A model generated the notes under the pieces. The model was not told where the DNA came from, did not search any database, and was given only the letters and a program-made list of their open reading frames with translations. Positions 34,223-42,930 of a stretch of DNA of 64,000 nucleotides are shown piece by piece. This DNA is from Halalkalibacter urbisdiaboli (GTDB taxonomy: Bacteria > Bacillota > Bacilli > Bacillales > Bacillaceae_D): positions 248,001 to 312,000 of the forward strand of contig NZ_MVJM01000002.1 in assembly GCF_002156385.1 (NCBI RefSeq), in the 5' to 3' direction. Both the position numbers and the translations under genes were made by a program. How positions within the stretch are numbered: the first letter of the stretch is position 1; each line of letters opens with the position of its first letter.

Positions 34223-34600
34223 ATGCATATACAAGTGACCATCGTAGAAGACGAACCATCTCACGCGATTTTAATGGAATATCATCTAAAAAAGATAGAG
34301 GCTAAAAGTATTCTATATCACACAGGACAATCTTTTTTAGATAATCTTAATTCTCTCAACACGGATTTACTTATTATTAGTGATCAACTACATGATATTT
34401 CAGTGCCTAGTTTACTAGAACAACTAGAAACAAAAGTAATGAACGGTAACATGACTGTTATGATTATGTCTACGGGGAGACAAGCTGTTCTGGAATCGAG
34501 CAAATATGATATTATTTATTGTTATAAGCCTTTTTCAGTTCAAGAATTTCGTAAAAAAGTTCTCTCAGTTTTACCGAAACAATATGTTTCTAGCAATTAA
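34223..34600 (+). CDS. stand-alone response-regulator receiver domain
   Basis: A 125-residue protein that is only a CheY-like receiver. The acidic pair is Glu9-Asp10 in VEDEPSHA, the loop after beta-3 reads IISDQLHD (Ser53-Asp54), Ser83/Thr84 follow beta-4 and Lys102 lies in YKPF. The phospho-acceptor position is ambiguous because alignment can put Ser53 where Asp is expected. No output domain or partner kinase is adjacent. The ATG at 34223 has GGGGGA ten bases upstream. It could be a Spo0F-type phosphorelay carrier or a degenerate adaptor. Confidence 0.78.
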   Translation: MHIQVTIVEDEPSHAILMEYHLKKIEAKSILYHTGQSFLDNLNSLNTDLLIISDQLHDISVPSLLEQLETKVMNGNMTVMIMSTGRQAVLESSKYDIIYCYKPFSVQEFRKKVLSVLPKQYVSSN

Positions 34601-34615
34601 TATAACAAAATCAAG

Positions 34616-34648
34616 CTGGAGGCTGTCTATCCTATAGACAGCCTCCAG
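34616..34648. terminator. strong intrinsic terminator of the receiver gene
   Basis: CTGGAGGCTGTCTAT pairs perfectly with ATAGACAGCCTCCAG, followed by TTTTTC on the plus strand. Confidence 0.92.
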
Positions 34649-34691
34649 TTTTTCTTTGATTTGCTCTTTTAATGATTATTGCTCAAATAGA

Positions 34692-34715
34692 AAAACACCT
34701 GAAACCAGGTGTTTT
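34692..34715 (-). terminator. terminator of the mre-min operon
   Basis: AAAACACCTG pairs with CAGGTGTTTT around four bases and overlaps the minD stop; on the minus strand it continues into TTTTTCTATT. Confidence 0.88.
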
Positions 34716-35514
34716 AACGTACGCCAAAAAACTTTCGTATTTTTGAAAACATTCCTTTTTGCTCATCTAATGACATAAGCGGAACGGTTTCCCCTAAAAT
34801 TCGTCTAGCAATGTTTCGGTAAGCAATTGATGCTTTACTCGTTGTATGCAAAGCAATTGGCTCGCCTTTATTGGAATATTTAATCACATTCTCATCATCG
34901 ACGACTATACCTATTAAATCAATCGCTAGAATCGAAGCAATTTCATCTACGTCAAGCATTTCGCCACTCTTCATCATATGGCCACGAATCCGGTTCACAA
35001 CTAAACGAGGAGATTCAACATCTTCCTGTTCTAATAAGCCAATAATTCGATCAGCGTCACGAACAGCAGAAACTTCTGGTGTTGTAACAACAATTGCTTT
35101 ATCTGCTCCCACTACAGCATTTTTAAAGCCTTGTTCAATCCCTGCAGGACAATCGATGATGACATAATCATACTCTTGCTTTAATTCATCAATAATGACT
35201 TTGATTTGATCTGGTTCAACGCTTGTTTTATCTTTCGTTTGTGCAGCAGGTAACAAAAATAAACATTCGAATCTTTTATCCTTAATTAATGCCTGCTTTA
35301 ATTTACATCGACCTTCTGTAACATCGACTAAGTCATAAATGATACGATTTTCGAGTCCCATTACGACATCTAAATTCCGCAGCCCAATATCTGTGTCAAC
35401 TAGACATACCTTTTTCCCAGAAAGCGCAAGGGCTGTCCCGATGTTAGCGGATGTCGTTGTCTTTCCAACGCCACCCTTTCCACTTGTAATGACGATTGCC
35501 TCTCCCACGCTCAT
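34714..35514 (-). CDS. minD: septum site-determining ATPase MinD
   Basis: A 266-residue deviant Walker ATPase (GKGGVGKTTTSAN, residues about 11-23) that binds the polar membrane through a C-terminal amphipathic helix (FSKIRKFFGVR) and recruits MinC. Other hallmarks are LVDTDIGLRNLDVVMGLEN, DYVIIDCPAGIEQGF and VVTTPEVSAVRDADRIIGLLE. It follows minC by 20 bases and ends the mreBCD-minCD cluster. Confidence 0.97.
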   Translation of the reverse strand: MSVGEAIVITSGKGGVGKTTTSANIGTALALSGKKVCLVDTDIGLRNLDVVMGLENRIIYDLVDVTEGRCKLKQALIKDKRFECLFLLPAAQTKDKTSVEPDQIKVIIDELKQEYDYVIIDCPAGIEQGFKNAVVGADKAIVVTTPEVSAVRDADRIIGLLEQEDVESPRLVVNRIRGHMMKSGEMLDVDEIASILAIDLIGIVVDDENVIKYSNKGEPIALHTTSKASIAYRNIARRILGETVPLMSLDEQKGMFSKIRKFFGVR

Positions 35515-35534
35515 TACCCCTTTCTATGAACACT

Positions 35535-36239
35535 TCAATCAATGATTTGCTGTTGGTTCTTTGATAGTTCTGGTCTTTTATTAACTAGCTGTTGAACTCG
35601 CTCAAGAATGAGTTCTGATGATTCTTCATGTAAATAAGCACATTCCATCACTAGCTCCTCACTCTTTTCGGTAAACTGGTGAATGACTTCAGCTATTCTA
35701 AGCTGCGTAGGGGCCATAAGCGATGCACTTATTACAGCCCGCTCATTCCCTGTATACCCAGCATGAGCTAGCCCTTTTAATGAACCTAAAATAAAAATGT
35801 TTCCTGTAGCCATCACCGTACCACCTGGATTCACATCGCCTATAAGAAACAAATCTCCTTTTACTTTGAGAACTTGTCCGGAGCGAATAATCTTCGTTAA
35901 TGTGACCATTTGTGATTCCTGCTTAAGCTGTTCGGCTTCTACCTTTGTTAAAACCTTTGAATCAAATTGCTGTATTGCTAGATTACGGTTCCCCGTTATT
36001 ACGGACTGAATCTCTTCTCGTTGTTTTTCATCTAAATAACGAAAGCCTACATCAACCTTTACTTGAACATCTGGTCCATCCGTTTGTTGATAATGCTTCG
36101 CAGATAACTTTTCTACTAATTCATCTATTAAGCTTTCATACGAACAACGGTCATCTAATAAAAAGATAAGACCGTCCTTCGTACCCTTTATCGTAACATG
36201 TTGTTTTTTTTGCATCATTTCTGCGTTCACCTCAGACAT
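35535..36239 (-). CDS. minC: septum formation inhibitor MinC
   Basis: A 234-residue FtsZ-polymerisation antagonist. The N-terminal FtsZ-binding domain (about residues 1-105) precedes the beta-helical C-terminal domain (RSGQVLKVKGDLFLIGDVNPGG, ILGSLKGLAHAGYTGN, ISASLMAPTQLRIAEVI) that dimerises and binds MinD. The start at 36239 (MSEVNAEM) is preferred; another in-frame codon lies six bases upstream. Separated from mreD by 117 bp. Confidence 0.95.
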   Translation of the reverse strand: MSEVNAEMMQKKQHVTIKGTKDGLIFLLDDRCSYESLIDELVEKLSAKHYQQTDGPDVQVKVDVGFRYLDEKQREEIQSVITGNRNLAIQQFDSKVLTKVEAEQLKQESQMVTLTKIIRSGQVLKVKGDLFLIGDVNPGGTVMATGNIFILGSLKGLAHAGYTGNERAVISASLMAPTQLRIAEVIHQFTEKSEELVMECAYLHEESSELILERVQQLVNKRPELSKNQQQIID

Positions 36240-36356
36240 ACACACGTCCTCTCCGTACGCCTCTCCTTCATTAGACCTATTTCAGTTCGGCTTGAAAACG
36301 GTGATAGATAGTTTAATTCAACATGTAGGTGGCTAAACCCTTTTTTCAATCATAAT

Positions 36357-36881
36357 TTAACGCTCACGTAAGCTCGCCTGTAACTTAACATAGCTCAAAA
36401 GCTTTTTAACAGGATAATAGGCTAGGATAGCAAAGGCACCGTTTAACAAGATAGTAGGTATGACCCTTGTTTGCCAAAAAAACGAACTTTCCATATCTGT
36501 GATTCCAATTAACTGAAAAAGACCATATTGATAGCATTCAAACAGAAAAACCGCTATGAGGGCAAGAAATATTTGAAAAACAATGCTATCCTGAATGCGT
36601 TTATGAGACAGAGCAAACATATAGCCTATGATTCCAAAACCAAATAAGTAGACACCTAATATCGGCGTATATACGACATCATACAATAGACCAAAACAAA
36701 GACCGTATGGAATACTTGCGGAACGACCGATATGAATGCCGATAAAGACAAGTAAGACAATTAAAAACCGAGGCACCGTCAGCGTATCCTGATTCATCAT
36801 AACAGGATTAAGAAATTGAAAAATGGTTCCTTCCATCACAAGGACAAAAAGCATGAGGATTGAAATATACACTCGACTCAC
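36357..36881 (-). CDS. mreD: rod shape-determining protein MreD
   Basis: A 174-residue integral membrane protein with five to six hydrophobic segments, a component of the elongasome with MreB, MreC and RodA. Conserved features include FQFLNPVMMNQDTLTVPRFLIVLLVFIGIHIG and GLCFGLLYDVVYTPILGVYLFGFG. It starts immediately after the mreC stop codon, without a gap. Confidence 0.93.
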   Translation of the reverse strand: MSRVYISILMLFVLVMEGTIFQFLNPVMMNQDTLTVPRFLIVLLVFIGIHIGRSASIPYGLCFGLLYDVVYTPILGVYLFGFGIIGYMFALSHKRIQDSIVFQIFLALIAVFLFECYQYGLFQLIGITDMESSFFWQTRVIPTILLNGAFAILAYYPVKKLLSYVKLQASLRER

Positions 36882-37763
36882 CTATGAATCCTCCTCTAAT
36901 AAGGCTGGATCAAGAGTGGCACTGGATCTTTCAATAATATAGACGTAGTCTAAAGATGCAAAGTCAGCAGTAGGCTTTATGTATGCATTTTGCGTCAATC
37001 CATACTCATCTGGGACAACCTCAACGACCTCACCTATTAGTAGACCACTCGGGTACACATCTCCTAACCCCGAGGTTGTAACCATTTGATTTAACTCAAT
37101 GTTTGCTTCAATATCAAGCTTTCTCATGATTAACAATCCCCGCTCAGTATCATAGCCTTCAATAAACCCTACTTCTGGCTCATCCATCAGAATTTGAGCT
37201 GACACACGATTGGTCCGGTCATTATCTGATAAAAGCTGAACAAAAGACGTAAATTCACTCACACGCTTAACTTTACCAATTAATCCTCCTTGTGAATCAA
37301 TAACAGCCATATTTTCGTCAACACCATGTTGTGAACCACGATTCAATCCAACATGCTGCTCCCAAAGGTCTGGATTACGATGAATCACAACCGCTGGACG
37401 GATTAAATAATCATTTAAGCTCTCTTCTAATTCGAGCATTTGGCGAAGGGTTTCGTTTTCATTCCTCAATAAATTTCGTTCCACCGAGATTTGAGCGTAC
37501 TCCTCAAGCCGTGCCTTCAAAAGTTGATTCTCGTTGTAAATGTCTTTTATGTCACGAACATTCTCAAAGAAACCCGCTGCGAAATGAGCGGGTTTCATAA
37601 ACACGGTTTGCACCCATCCAACGGCATCTCTCATAACACGTTCTGGACCTGTTATCCGTTCACGATCACTTAAAGAGTAACCAATCAATGCCACCAAAAT
37701 AATAATACTGACAAGGAGAATGATTAATTTTTTATTCGAGAAAAAGGACGGCATGCTAGACAC
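36882..37763 (-). CDS. mreC: rod shape-determining protein MreC
   Basis: A 293-residue bitopic protein with an N-terminal membrane helix (about residues 11-29), a coiled coil (about residues 65-115) and two extracytoplasmic beta-barrel domains containing AVVIHRNPDLWEQHVGLNRGSQHGV and QMVTTSGLGDVYPSGLLIGEV. It couples MreB filaments to cell-wall synthases. Four bases separate it from mreB. Confidence 0.95.
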   Translation of the reverse strand: MSSMPSFFSNKKLIILLVSIIILVALIGYSLSDRERITGPERVMRDAVGWVQTVFMKPAHFAAGFFENVRDIKDIYNENQLLKARLEEYAQISVERNLLRNENETLRQMLELEESLNDYLIRPAVVIHRNPDLWEQHVGLNRGSQHGVDENMAVIDSQGGLIGKVKRVSEFTSFVQLLSDNDRTNRVSAQILMDEPEVGFIEGYDTERGLLIMRKLDIEANIELNQMVTTSGLGDVYPSGLLIGEVVEVVPDEYGLTQNAYIKPTADFASLDYVYIIERSSATLDPALLEEDS

Positions 37764-37767
37764 CTAC

Positions 37768-38808
37768 TTACAATTTTCTATCTGATCGCGATGTAATTCC
37801 TGCTTTTGAACGGAACAAGTGTAAATTTTCAAGTGCACGTCCAGTCCCAATTGCAACACAATCTAGTGGATCCTCCGCAACAATAACTGGCATATTCGTT
37901 TCATCGCTTAAGACTTTATCAAGATTCCGTAGTAAAGCTCCACCGCCGGTTAAAACAATGCCTCGATCCATAATATCAGCAGCCAATTCAGGTGGGGATT
38001 GCTCTAAAGTATTTTTTACTGACTCAATAATTGTTGATACCGTATCAGAAAGAGCCCCTGCTATTTCTTCGGCAGTAATTGAAATCGTCTTTGGTAAGCC
38101 TGTTAAAAGGTCACGTCCACGTATATCCATATCATCAACACCATCAGGTGCGCCAGCCGAACCAATTTCCAGCTTTAATGTTTCTGCTGTACGTTCACCA
38201 ATCATGAGGTTATAGTTCTTTTTCACATAATTAATGATCGCATCATCCATTTCATCACCAGCTACACGTATCGACTGACTTGTTACAATACCGCCAAGTG
38301 AAATAATGGCCACTTCCGTAGTTCCTCCACCGATGTCAACAACCATACTTCCTGTCGGTTCCCAAACCGGTAAATCCGCTCCAATCGCTGCTGCAAAAGG
38401 TTCCTCAAGTGTATAAGACTCCTTTGCACCAGCTTGTTTTGTTGCATCCTCTACCGCTCGTTTTTCTACCGCTGTAATGCCAGATGGCACACACACCATT
38501 ACAGAAGGTTTTCTTGTAAAGATTGACCGGTTTTTTTGTGCTTGACGAATAAAGTATTTCAGCATCGTAGCAGTCGTATCAAAATCAGCGATTACGCCAT
38601 CTTTCATCGGACGAACGGCCACAATATTACCAGGTGTACGTCCAATCATATTCTTGGCATCGTTTCCTACTGCCTCAATGGAACCAGTATCTGTACGTAA
38701 GGCTACAACAGAAGGTTCACGAACAACAATTCCTTTTCCTTTAACGTAAACCAACGTATTCGCTGTACCTAAATCAATTCCTATATCTTTTGAAAAACCA
38801 CCAAACAT
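37768..38808 (-). CDS. mreB: actin-like rod shape protein MreB
   Basis: A 346-residue bacterial actin. Phosphate and adenosine motifs are clear: [19 protein letters not shown] (phosphate 1), [18 protein letters not shown] (phosphate 2) and [15 protein letters not shown] (adenosine). It polymerises on the inner membrane and directs lateral wall synthesis. First gene of mreBCD-minCD, preceded by a 159-bp gap from radC that should hold the promoter. Confidence 0.98.
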   Translation of the reverse strand: MFGGFSKDIGIDLGTANTLVYVKGKGIVVREPSVVALRTDTGSIEAVGNDAKNMIGRTPGNIVAVRPMKDGVIADFDTTATMLKYFIRQAQKNRSIFTRKPSVMVCVPSGITAVEKRAVEDATKQAGAKESYTLEEPFAAAIGADLPVWEPTGSMVVDIGGGTTEVAIISLGGIVTSQSIRVAGDEMDDAIINYVKKNYNLMIGERTAETLKLEIGSAGAPDGVDDMDIRGRDLLTGLPKTISITAEEIAGALSDTVSTIIESVKNTLEQSPPELAADIMDRGIVLTGGGALLRNLDKVLSDETNMPVIVAEDPLDCVAIGTGRALENLHLFRSKAGITSRSDRKL

Positions 38809-38967
38809 CTATGTATCTCCCTTCAAGATGATCCGAAATCATAACCTTTATTATATCGAATAATCATTTAAAAACATAGCCCTTAAGTTCCCCTAAAACA
38901 AAAATGCACCTTTCGTTCGAGTCTTACAAATCATACCACATTTTTTTGATGTTACCAGAACATTCTT

Positions 38968-39660
38968 TTAGGTTAAATAGCCTTGTTCCTTTAAGCTGAT
39001 ATATTTTCGATCACCTATAATGACATGATCAAGTACCTCGACTCCTAATACATGCCCTGATTCAAACAATCGTTTTGTTACTTCAATATCTTCCCTACTA
39101 GGGGTTGGATCTCCCGAAGGATGATTATGAAGACAAATGATCGATGCAGCGGAACGGCGGAAAGCCTCTTTAAATACTTCCCTAGGATGAACAATGCTTG
39201 CATTCAAGCTCCCAATAAAGACGGTATGACGATGGATGACTTGGTTTTTTGTGTTTAGATAAAGACAGACGAAATGCTCTTGTGTTAAAAATCGCATGTC
39301 CTCCATTACAAATTTAGAAACATCCTCGGGGGAACGAATGACAAAGCGTTCCTCAGTTATCATGCTATGAATCCTTCTACCTAATTCCATTGCCGCACAT
39401 AGCTCTACTGCTTTTGCTTCACCAATTCCATTAATTTCACAAAGCTCTTCAACGGTCGCATCCTTTAAAAGAGGCAGCCCATCAAATTGTGCAAGGACAC
39501 GCCCTGCTAGCTGTAAGACGGATTCCTTTTTCGTACCAGTCCTCAAAATAATTGCAAGTACCTCTTGATTTGATAAAGAACGTGGACCTTCTTGTAGCAT
39601 TCGTTCACGTGGTCGCTCGCGCGGGGGAACATCACGAATGAGGAGTGATTGCTGAGGCAA
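38968..39660 (-). CDS. radC: RadC/YsxA family JAMM-domain protein
   Basis: A 230-residue protein with an N-terminal UPF0758 helix-hairpin-helix part (LLKDATVEELCEINGIGEAKAVEL) and a C-terminal JAMM/MPN metal site HNHPSGDPTPSREDIEVT. Despite its name its role in DNA repair is not established. The chosen TTG start at 39660 has AAAGGAGAGG seven bases upstream and yields PQQSLLIRDVPPRERPRER near the N-terminus; an ATG at 39690 gives ten more residues but no ribosome binding site. Confidence 0.9.
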   Translation of the reverse strand: MPQQSLLIRDVPPRERPRERMLQEGPRSLSNQEVLAIILRTGTKKESVLQLAGRVLAQFDGLPLLKDATVEELCEINGIGEAKAVELCAAMELGRRIHSMITEERFVIRSPEDVSKFVMEDMRFLTQEHFVCLYLNTKNQVIHRHTVFIGSLNASIVHPREVFKEAFRRSAASIICLHNHPSGDPTPSREDIEVTKRLFESGHVLGVEVLDHVIIGDRKYISLKEQGYLT

Positions 39661-39729
39661 AGGTCGTCCTCTCCTTTCTAACATGTACATTTAATGGAGC
39701 TTTCATGTAATTTACGAGCCATTTTTCAA

Positions 39730-40308
39730 TTATGATTTTAACGTAGGGAATATGCCAAATGATTTTAATTCTCTCATTGTTTTTGATAAAGGCAGCCCTA
39801 CAACCGAAAAGTAATCACCGATTATTTCCTTAACGAGGTAAGCACCGAATCCTTGGATTCCGTAACTGCCTGCCTTATCAAAAGGTTCCTTCGTTCGGAT
39901 ATACATATCGATATCCTCTTCCGAAAGCTCATAAAACGAAACATCTGTCTTTTGATAAAAGGTCGTTTTGTTTTCAGTTTTTTGAATAGAAACCCCTGTA
40001 AATACTTGATGTGTACGGCCAGAGAGCTTCCGCAATGTCTCTTTTGCATCTCGTTCATTTGTAGGCTTTCCTAATATTTCTTCATCATAAACGACGATCG
40101 TATCAGCACCTAATACAGTCGCTTCTGGATAACGCGCAAGCACATCTTTCACTTTCTGTTCTGCTAATTGAGAGACAATTTCATGTGGTTTTAATGTTGG
40201 GTTAACGACTTCTTCAATTTTACTTGTCTGGATTGTAAATGAATAAAAGGCTTGCTCTAAAAGCTCTTTTCGCCTCGGGGAACTTGAGGCTAAAATGAAA
40301 GGTTTCAT
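39730..40308 (-). CDS. maf: Maf nucleotide pyrophosphatase (septum inhibition)
   Basis: A 192-residue Maf/HAM1-fold enzyme that hydrolyses dTTP/UTP-type and modified nucleotides; in B. subtilis overproduction blocks septation. The N-terminal signature ILASSSPRRKELLEQ, VLGADTIVVYDEEILGKP and YGIQGFGAYLVKEIIGDYFSVVGLPL are intact. It precedes radC on the minus strand, the normal order. Confidence 0.96.
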   Translation of the reverse strand: MKPFILASSSPRRKELLEQAFYSFTIQTSKIEEVVNPTLKPHEIVSQLAEQKVKDVLARYPEATVLGADTIVVYDEEILGKPTNERDAKETLRKLSGRTHQVFTGVSIQKTENKTTFYQKTDVSFYELSEEDIDMYIRTKEPFDKAGSYGIQGFGAYLVKEIIGDYFSVVGLPLSKTMRELKSFGIFPTLKS

Positions 40309-40435
40309 GAAGGGACACCTCGCTCATAAGATTTTATCTTATTGTACAAGGTTATTTAAAGAATACCAAATTATCCATATTACAACAACCATAAATTGGA
40401 ATATACGATTCGTCATTAATCTGAATATATAAAAA

Positions 40436-40479
40436 GGGGTTGCCCCAAAAGGTCTTAGATGACCTTATAGGACAACCTC
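40436..40479. terminator. terminator hairpin after spoIIB
   Basis: GGGGTTGCCCCAAAAGGTC pairs with GACCTTATAGGACAACCTC around six bases, preceded on the plus strand by AAAAA (a T-run on the minus strand). Member of the window's GGTGTCCC hairpin family; it touches the spoIIB stop codon. Confidence 0.8.
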
Positions 40480-41519
40480 TACTCCCAATCGTTAATGACT
40501 TGTTCATAACTAATAAGTGCATGAAGAAGTTCATTTTGCGCACTCCAAAGCTGCTGCTTATCTTCTGTTTTCACATATTTTTCTAGAGCTTTCCCGGCTT
40601 GAACGAGGGCATCCCCCATTTCAAGTGCATGAGGCTGAACTTGATCTGGGAGCTTTTCAAATGCCCCGTCACGTTTTCCTTGTAAGAGTGCTAACTGCTC
40701 ATTCATTTGCTCAACTTGTCCACTCGTTAAACTTGCCCCTTCTCGTGTTAATCCATCGACTGTTAGCTGAACCATGTCTTTAAAGCTCCCAGATGCCTCG
40801 AAAAACCAATCGGTAACTTCTGAATCCACCTCATCTAATTTGTTCTCAACTCGGTACGTTTTTAAGTACATTTCTTGATTATGTCCCTCATAGAGCTGAC
40901 TAATTGCTGATGATTGTGCACGGTCCCCGCCAAGACCAATAAACAAATATACTGGTTCTGTTCCCTTCGTTAAGGCAGCTGCAAAGCCCTTTTCTTGGAT
41001 ACGTTTTACCGTTTCTTCACCTTTAACCTGATCAGAATAGGCTCCACCTTGAACAACATCAACCGTGAAAACAGGCATGCCGACAACACCTTCTCCAAAG
41101 GTAGGAACATCAGATGCAGTTTGTACCCCCATTTCAACCTGCTGTGCATTATTTCCAGTAAATATGGTTAAGACCATAAATCCAAAGCTAACACCTACGA
41201 TGACGGCAGAACAAATAATCATAAATATCATTGTCGGAAACGACCGCTTCGTTTTCTGTGACCTTGGTTTCTTCTTTCGGTTAAAAGGTAGCTTCGGGCC
41301 TTTTTCTCGAATACCATCATCCCAATAAGGTTGTCCATTCTTTTTTCGTTGTTCTTGGACTTCGCCAAGTTGGATCACGTTATCTGGTTGGGGGATAAAA
41401 GTATCTTCCACTAATTCATGGTCCGCTTCCTGTTTCGAGTCAACCTTATTTTGAACGTCATTAATCTTCTGTTCTTTTCCATTTAAACGAACAGATATTT
41501 TATGTTGCTCTTGTTCCAT
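40479..41519 (-). CDS. spoIIB: stage II sporulation protein SpoIIB-like (SPOR domain)
   Basis: A 346-residue bitopic protein. Its N-terminal cytoplasmic part is charged, a transmembrane helix follows near residues 97-120 (MIFMIICSAVIVGVSFGFMV), and then an extracytoplasmic SPOR domain (VDVVQGGAYSDQ ... EKGFAAAL ... YLFIGLGGDRAQSSAI) that binds denuded septal peptidoglycan. SpoIIB localises the engulfment machinery. The position upstream of maf is the one in B. subtilis. The ATG at 41519 has AGGGGTG upstream. Sequence identity to SpoIIB cannot be measured here, but domain layout and synteny agree. Confidence 0.85.
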   Translation of the reverse strand: MEQEQHKISVRLNGKEQKINDVQNKVDSKQEADHELVEDTFIPQPDNVIQLGEVQEQRKKNGQPYWDDGIREKGPKLPFNRKKKPRSQKTKRSFPTMIFMIICSAVIVGVSFGFMVLTIFTGNNAQQVEMGVQTASDVPTFGEGVVGMPVFTVDVVQGGAYSDQVKGEETVKRIQEKGFAAALTKGTEPVYLFIGLGGDRAQSSAISQLYEGHNQEMYLKTYRVENKLDEVDSEVTDWFFEASGSFKDMVQLTVDGLTREGASLTSGQVEQMNEQLALLQGKRDGAFEKLPDQVQPHALEMGDALVQAGKALEKYVKTEDKQQLWSAQNELLHALISYEQVINDWE

Positions 41520-41609
41520 TTGCAAGCACCCCTTTTCATTAGCTTGTTTATTCTATTCTATTAGAATCTAAGAAGTGATAGAACTAGTTTTATTTATTTT
41601 CATAGAAAA

Positions 41610-41687
41610 AAGAACAAGAGATTAACGAGGGCACTGAAAAAGATTGGTTTTTACCTTTTTCAGTGCCCTCAGATTAACCTTGTTCTT
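41610..41687 (-). terminator. pil operon terminator, split by an inserted palindrome
   Basis: AAGAACAAG (41610-41618) and CTTGTTCTT (41679-41687) form a 9-bp stem followed by a T-run on the minus strand. The loop contains AGATTAAC twice, on either side of a 44-bp palindromic insertion. Removing the insertion gives a simple 9-bp stem with an 8-base loop. Confidence 0.85.
41627..41670. mobile_element. 44-bp solo palindromic element with 8-bp target repeat
   Basis: GAGGGCACTGAAAAAG and CTTTTTCAGTGCCCTC are perfect 16-bp inverted repeats around 12 bases. Identical 8-bp direct repeats AGATTAAC flank it (41619-41626 and 41671-41678). It is the shortest copy of the family also found at 3045, 15717 and 61990. 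Confidence 0.8.
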
Positions 41688-41694
41688 CTAATGA

Positions 41695-42906
41695 CTAGAT
41701 TTGATTATAAATTTCAAACATTGGCAACATCGCTGCAAGAACAATGGTCCCTACAATCACTCCTAAAATGGCTATCATTATAGGTTCAATAATTGTACTA
41801 AGTCTCGATGCCATCTGCTCAACTTCATCCTCATAAAAATCAGCAATCTTTTCAAGCATTGTATCAAGCTGTCCTGATTCTTCGCCTACCTTAATCATAT
41901 GCGTTACCATCTTCGGAAAAATCCAGCTTTTATCTAATGGGGCAGATAGACTTTCCCCACTTCGTAATGAATCCTTAGCTTCATTTAGAACTTTTGCAAT
42001 CACATCATTATTAGCGATTTCAGCACTCATTGTTAAAGTCTGAAGTACCGGAACAGAGCTCTTAAACATTGATGACATTGTTCGCATTACCCGTGCAATT
42101 AAGGTTTTTTGAATTAACATTCCAAACACCGGTATTTTTAATTTCACCATATGTAGCCAAAAGCGTCCTTGAGGATTTTTATTAATCGCAATAAAGGTTA
42201 TCATCATTGCAAAGATAATGAAGATGACCAAATACCATTGTAGAACAAGAAAATCAGAAACCGCCATCACAATTTTCGTTGGCGTTGGAATCTCTCCGCC
42301 TAGGCTTGTTAAATTATTTAATAGACTCGGAAGCACCTTCGTTAAAAGAATGACAACCACAACAACAGCAACAATTGAGACTACTAGTGGGTACATCAAA
42401 GCCGATTTTACTTTTTCTTTTACTTTATGGTCCTTTTCATAAAACGTTGCCATCCGTTCCAATACATTCTCTAGATCACCACTTGTTTCTCCCGAACGAA
42501 CCATATTAATAAAAATTTTATCAAAAATTTTAGGAAACCGAGCACAGGCATCTGAGAAGGCTGTCCCAGAGCGTAAATCATCATAGATATCGTTTAACGC
42601 TAGTTTAAAAGGCTTCGCAGACACATGATCTGATAAAATTCGAATAGAATCTACAATCGGAGTACCTGATTTTATTAAGGTAGCAAGCTGTCTACAAAAA
42701 ATGACGAAATCTTTATTTTTTACAGGCTTACCAATGGTTACATTCAAATCAATATAAAGAGCGCTCGCTTTTTGTTCCTTCAGTTCGGTCAAATATAATC
42801 CACGGCCCTTTAGCTCCACTGCCGCTGCTTCTTGATTAATAGCATTCATTCTACCTTTTATTTCTTTACCTGTTTTTGCATCAATTCCTTTATAGAGAAA
42901 AAGCAT
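41695..42906 (-). CDS. pilC: type IV pilus inner-membrane platform protein PilC
   Basis: A 403-residue polytopic protein with two T2SSF domains (about residues 67-190 and 270-390), each with the conserved RQLATLIKSGTPIVDSIRIL-type and SGQLDTMLEKIADFYEDEVEQ-type segments, and about three transmembrane helices. It forms the platform on which PilB and PilT act. Last gene of the pil operon; the terminator follows directly. Confidence 0.95.
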   Translation of the reverse strand: MLFLYKGIDAKTGKEIKGRMNAINQEAAAVELKGRGLYLTELKEQKASALYIDLNVTIGKPVKNKDFVIFCRQLATLIKSGTPIVDSIRILSDHVSAKPFKLALNDIYDDLRSGTAFSDACARFPKIFDKIFINMVRSGETSGDLENVLERMATFYEKDHKVKEKVKSALMYPLVVSIVAVVVVVILLTKVLPSLLNNLTSLGGEIPTPTKIVMAVSDFLVLQWYLVIFIIFAMMITFIAINKNPQGRFWLHMVKLKIPVFGMLIQKTLIARVMRTMSSMFKSSVPVLQTLTMSAEIANNDVIAKVLNEAKDSLRSGESLSAPLDKSWIFPKMVTHMIKVGEESGQLDTMLEKIADFYEDEVEQMASRLSTIIEPIMIAILGVIVGTIVLAAMLPMFEIYNQI

Positions 42907-42930
42907 AAACTTCTCCCTTTCCGTACATAT

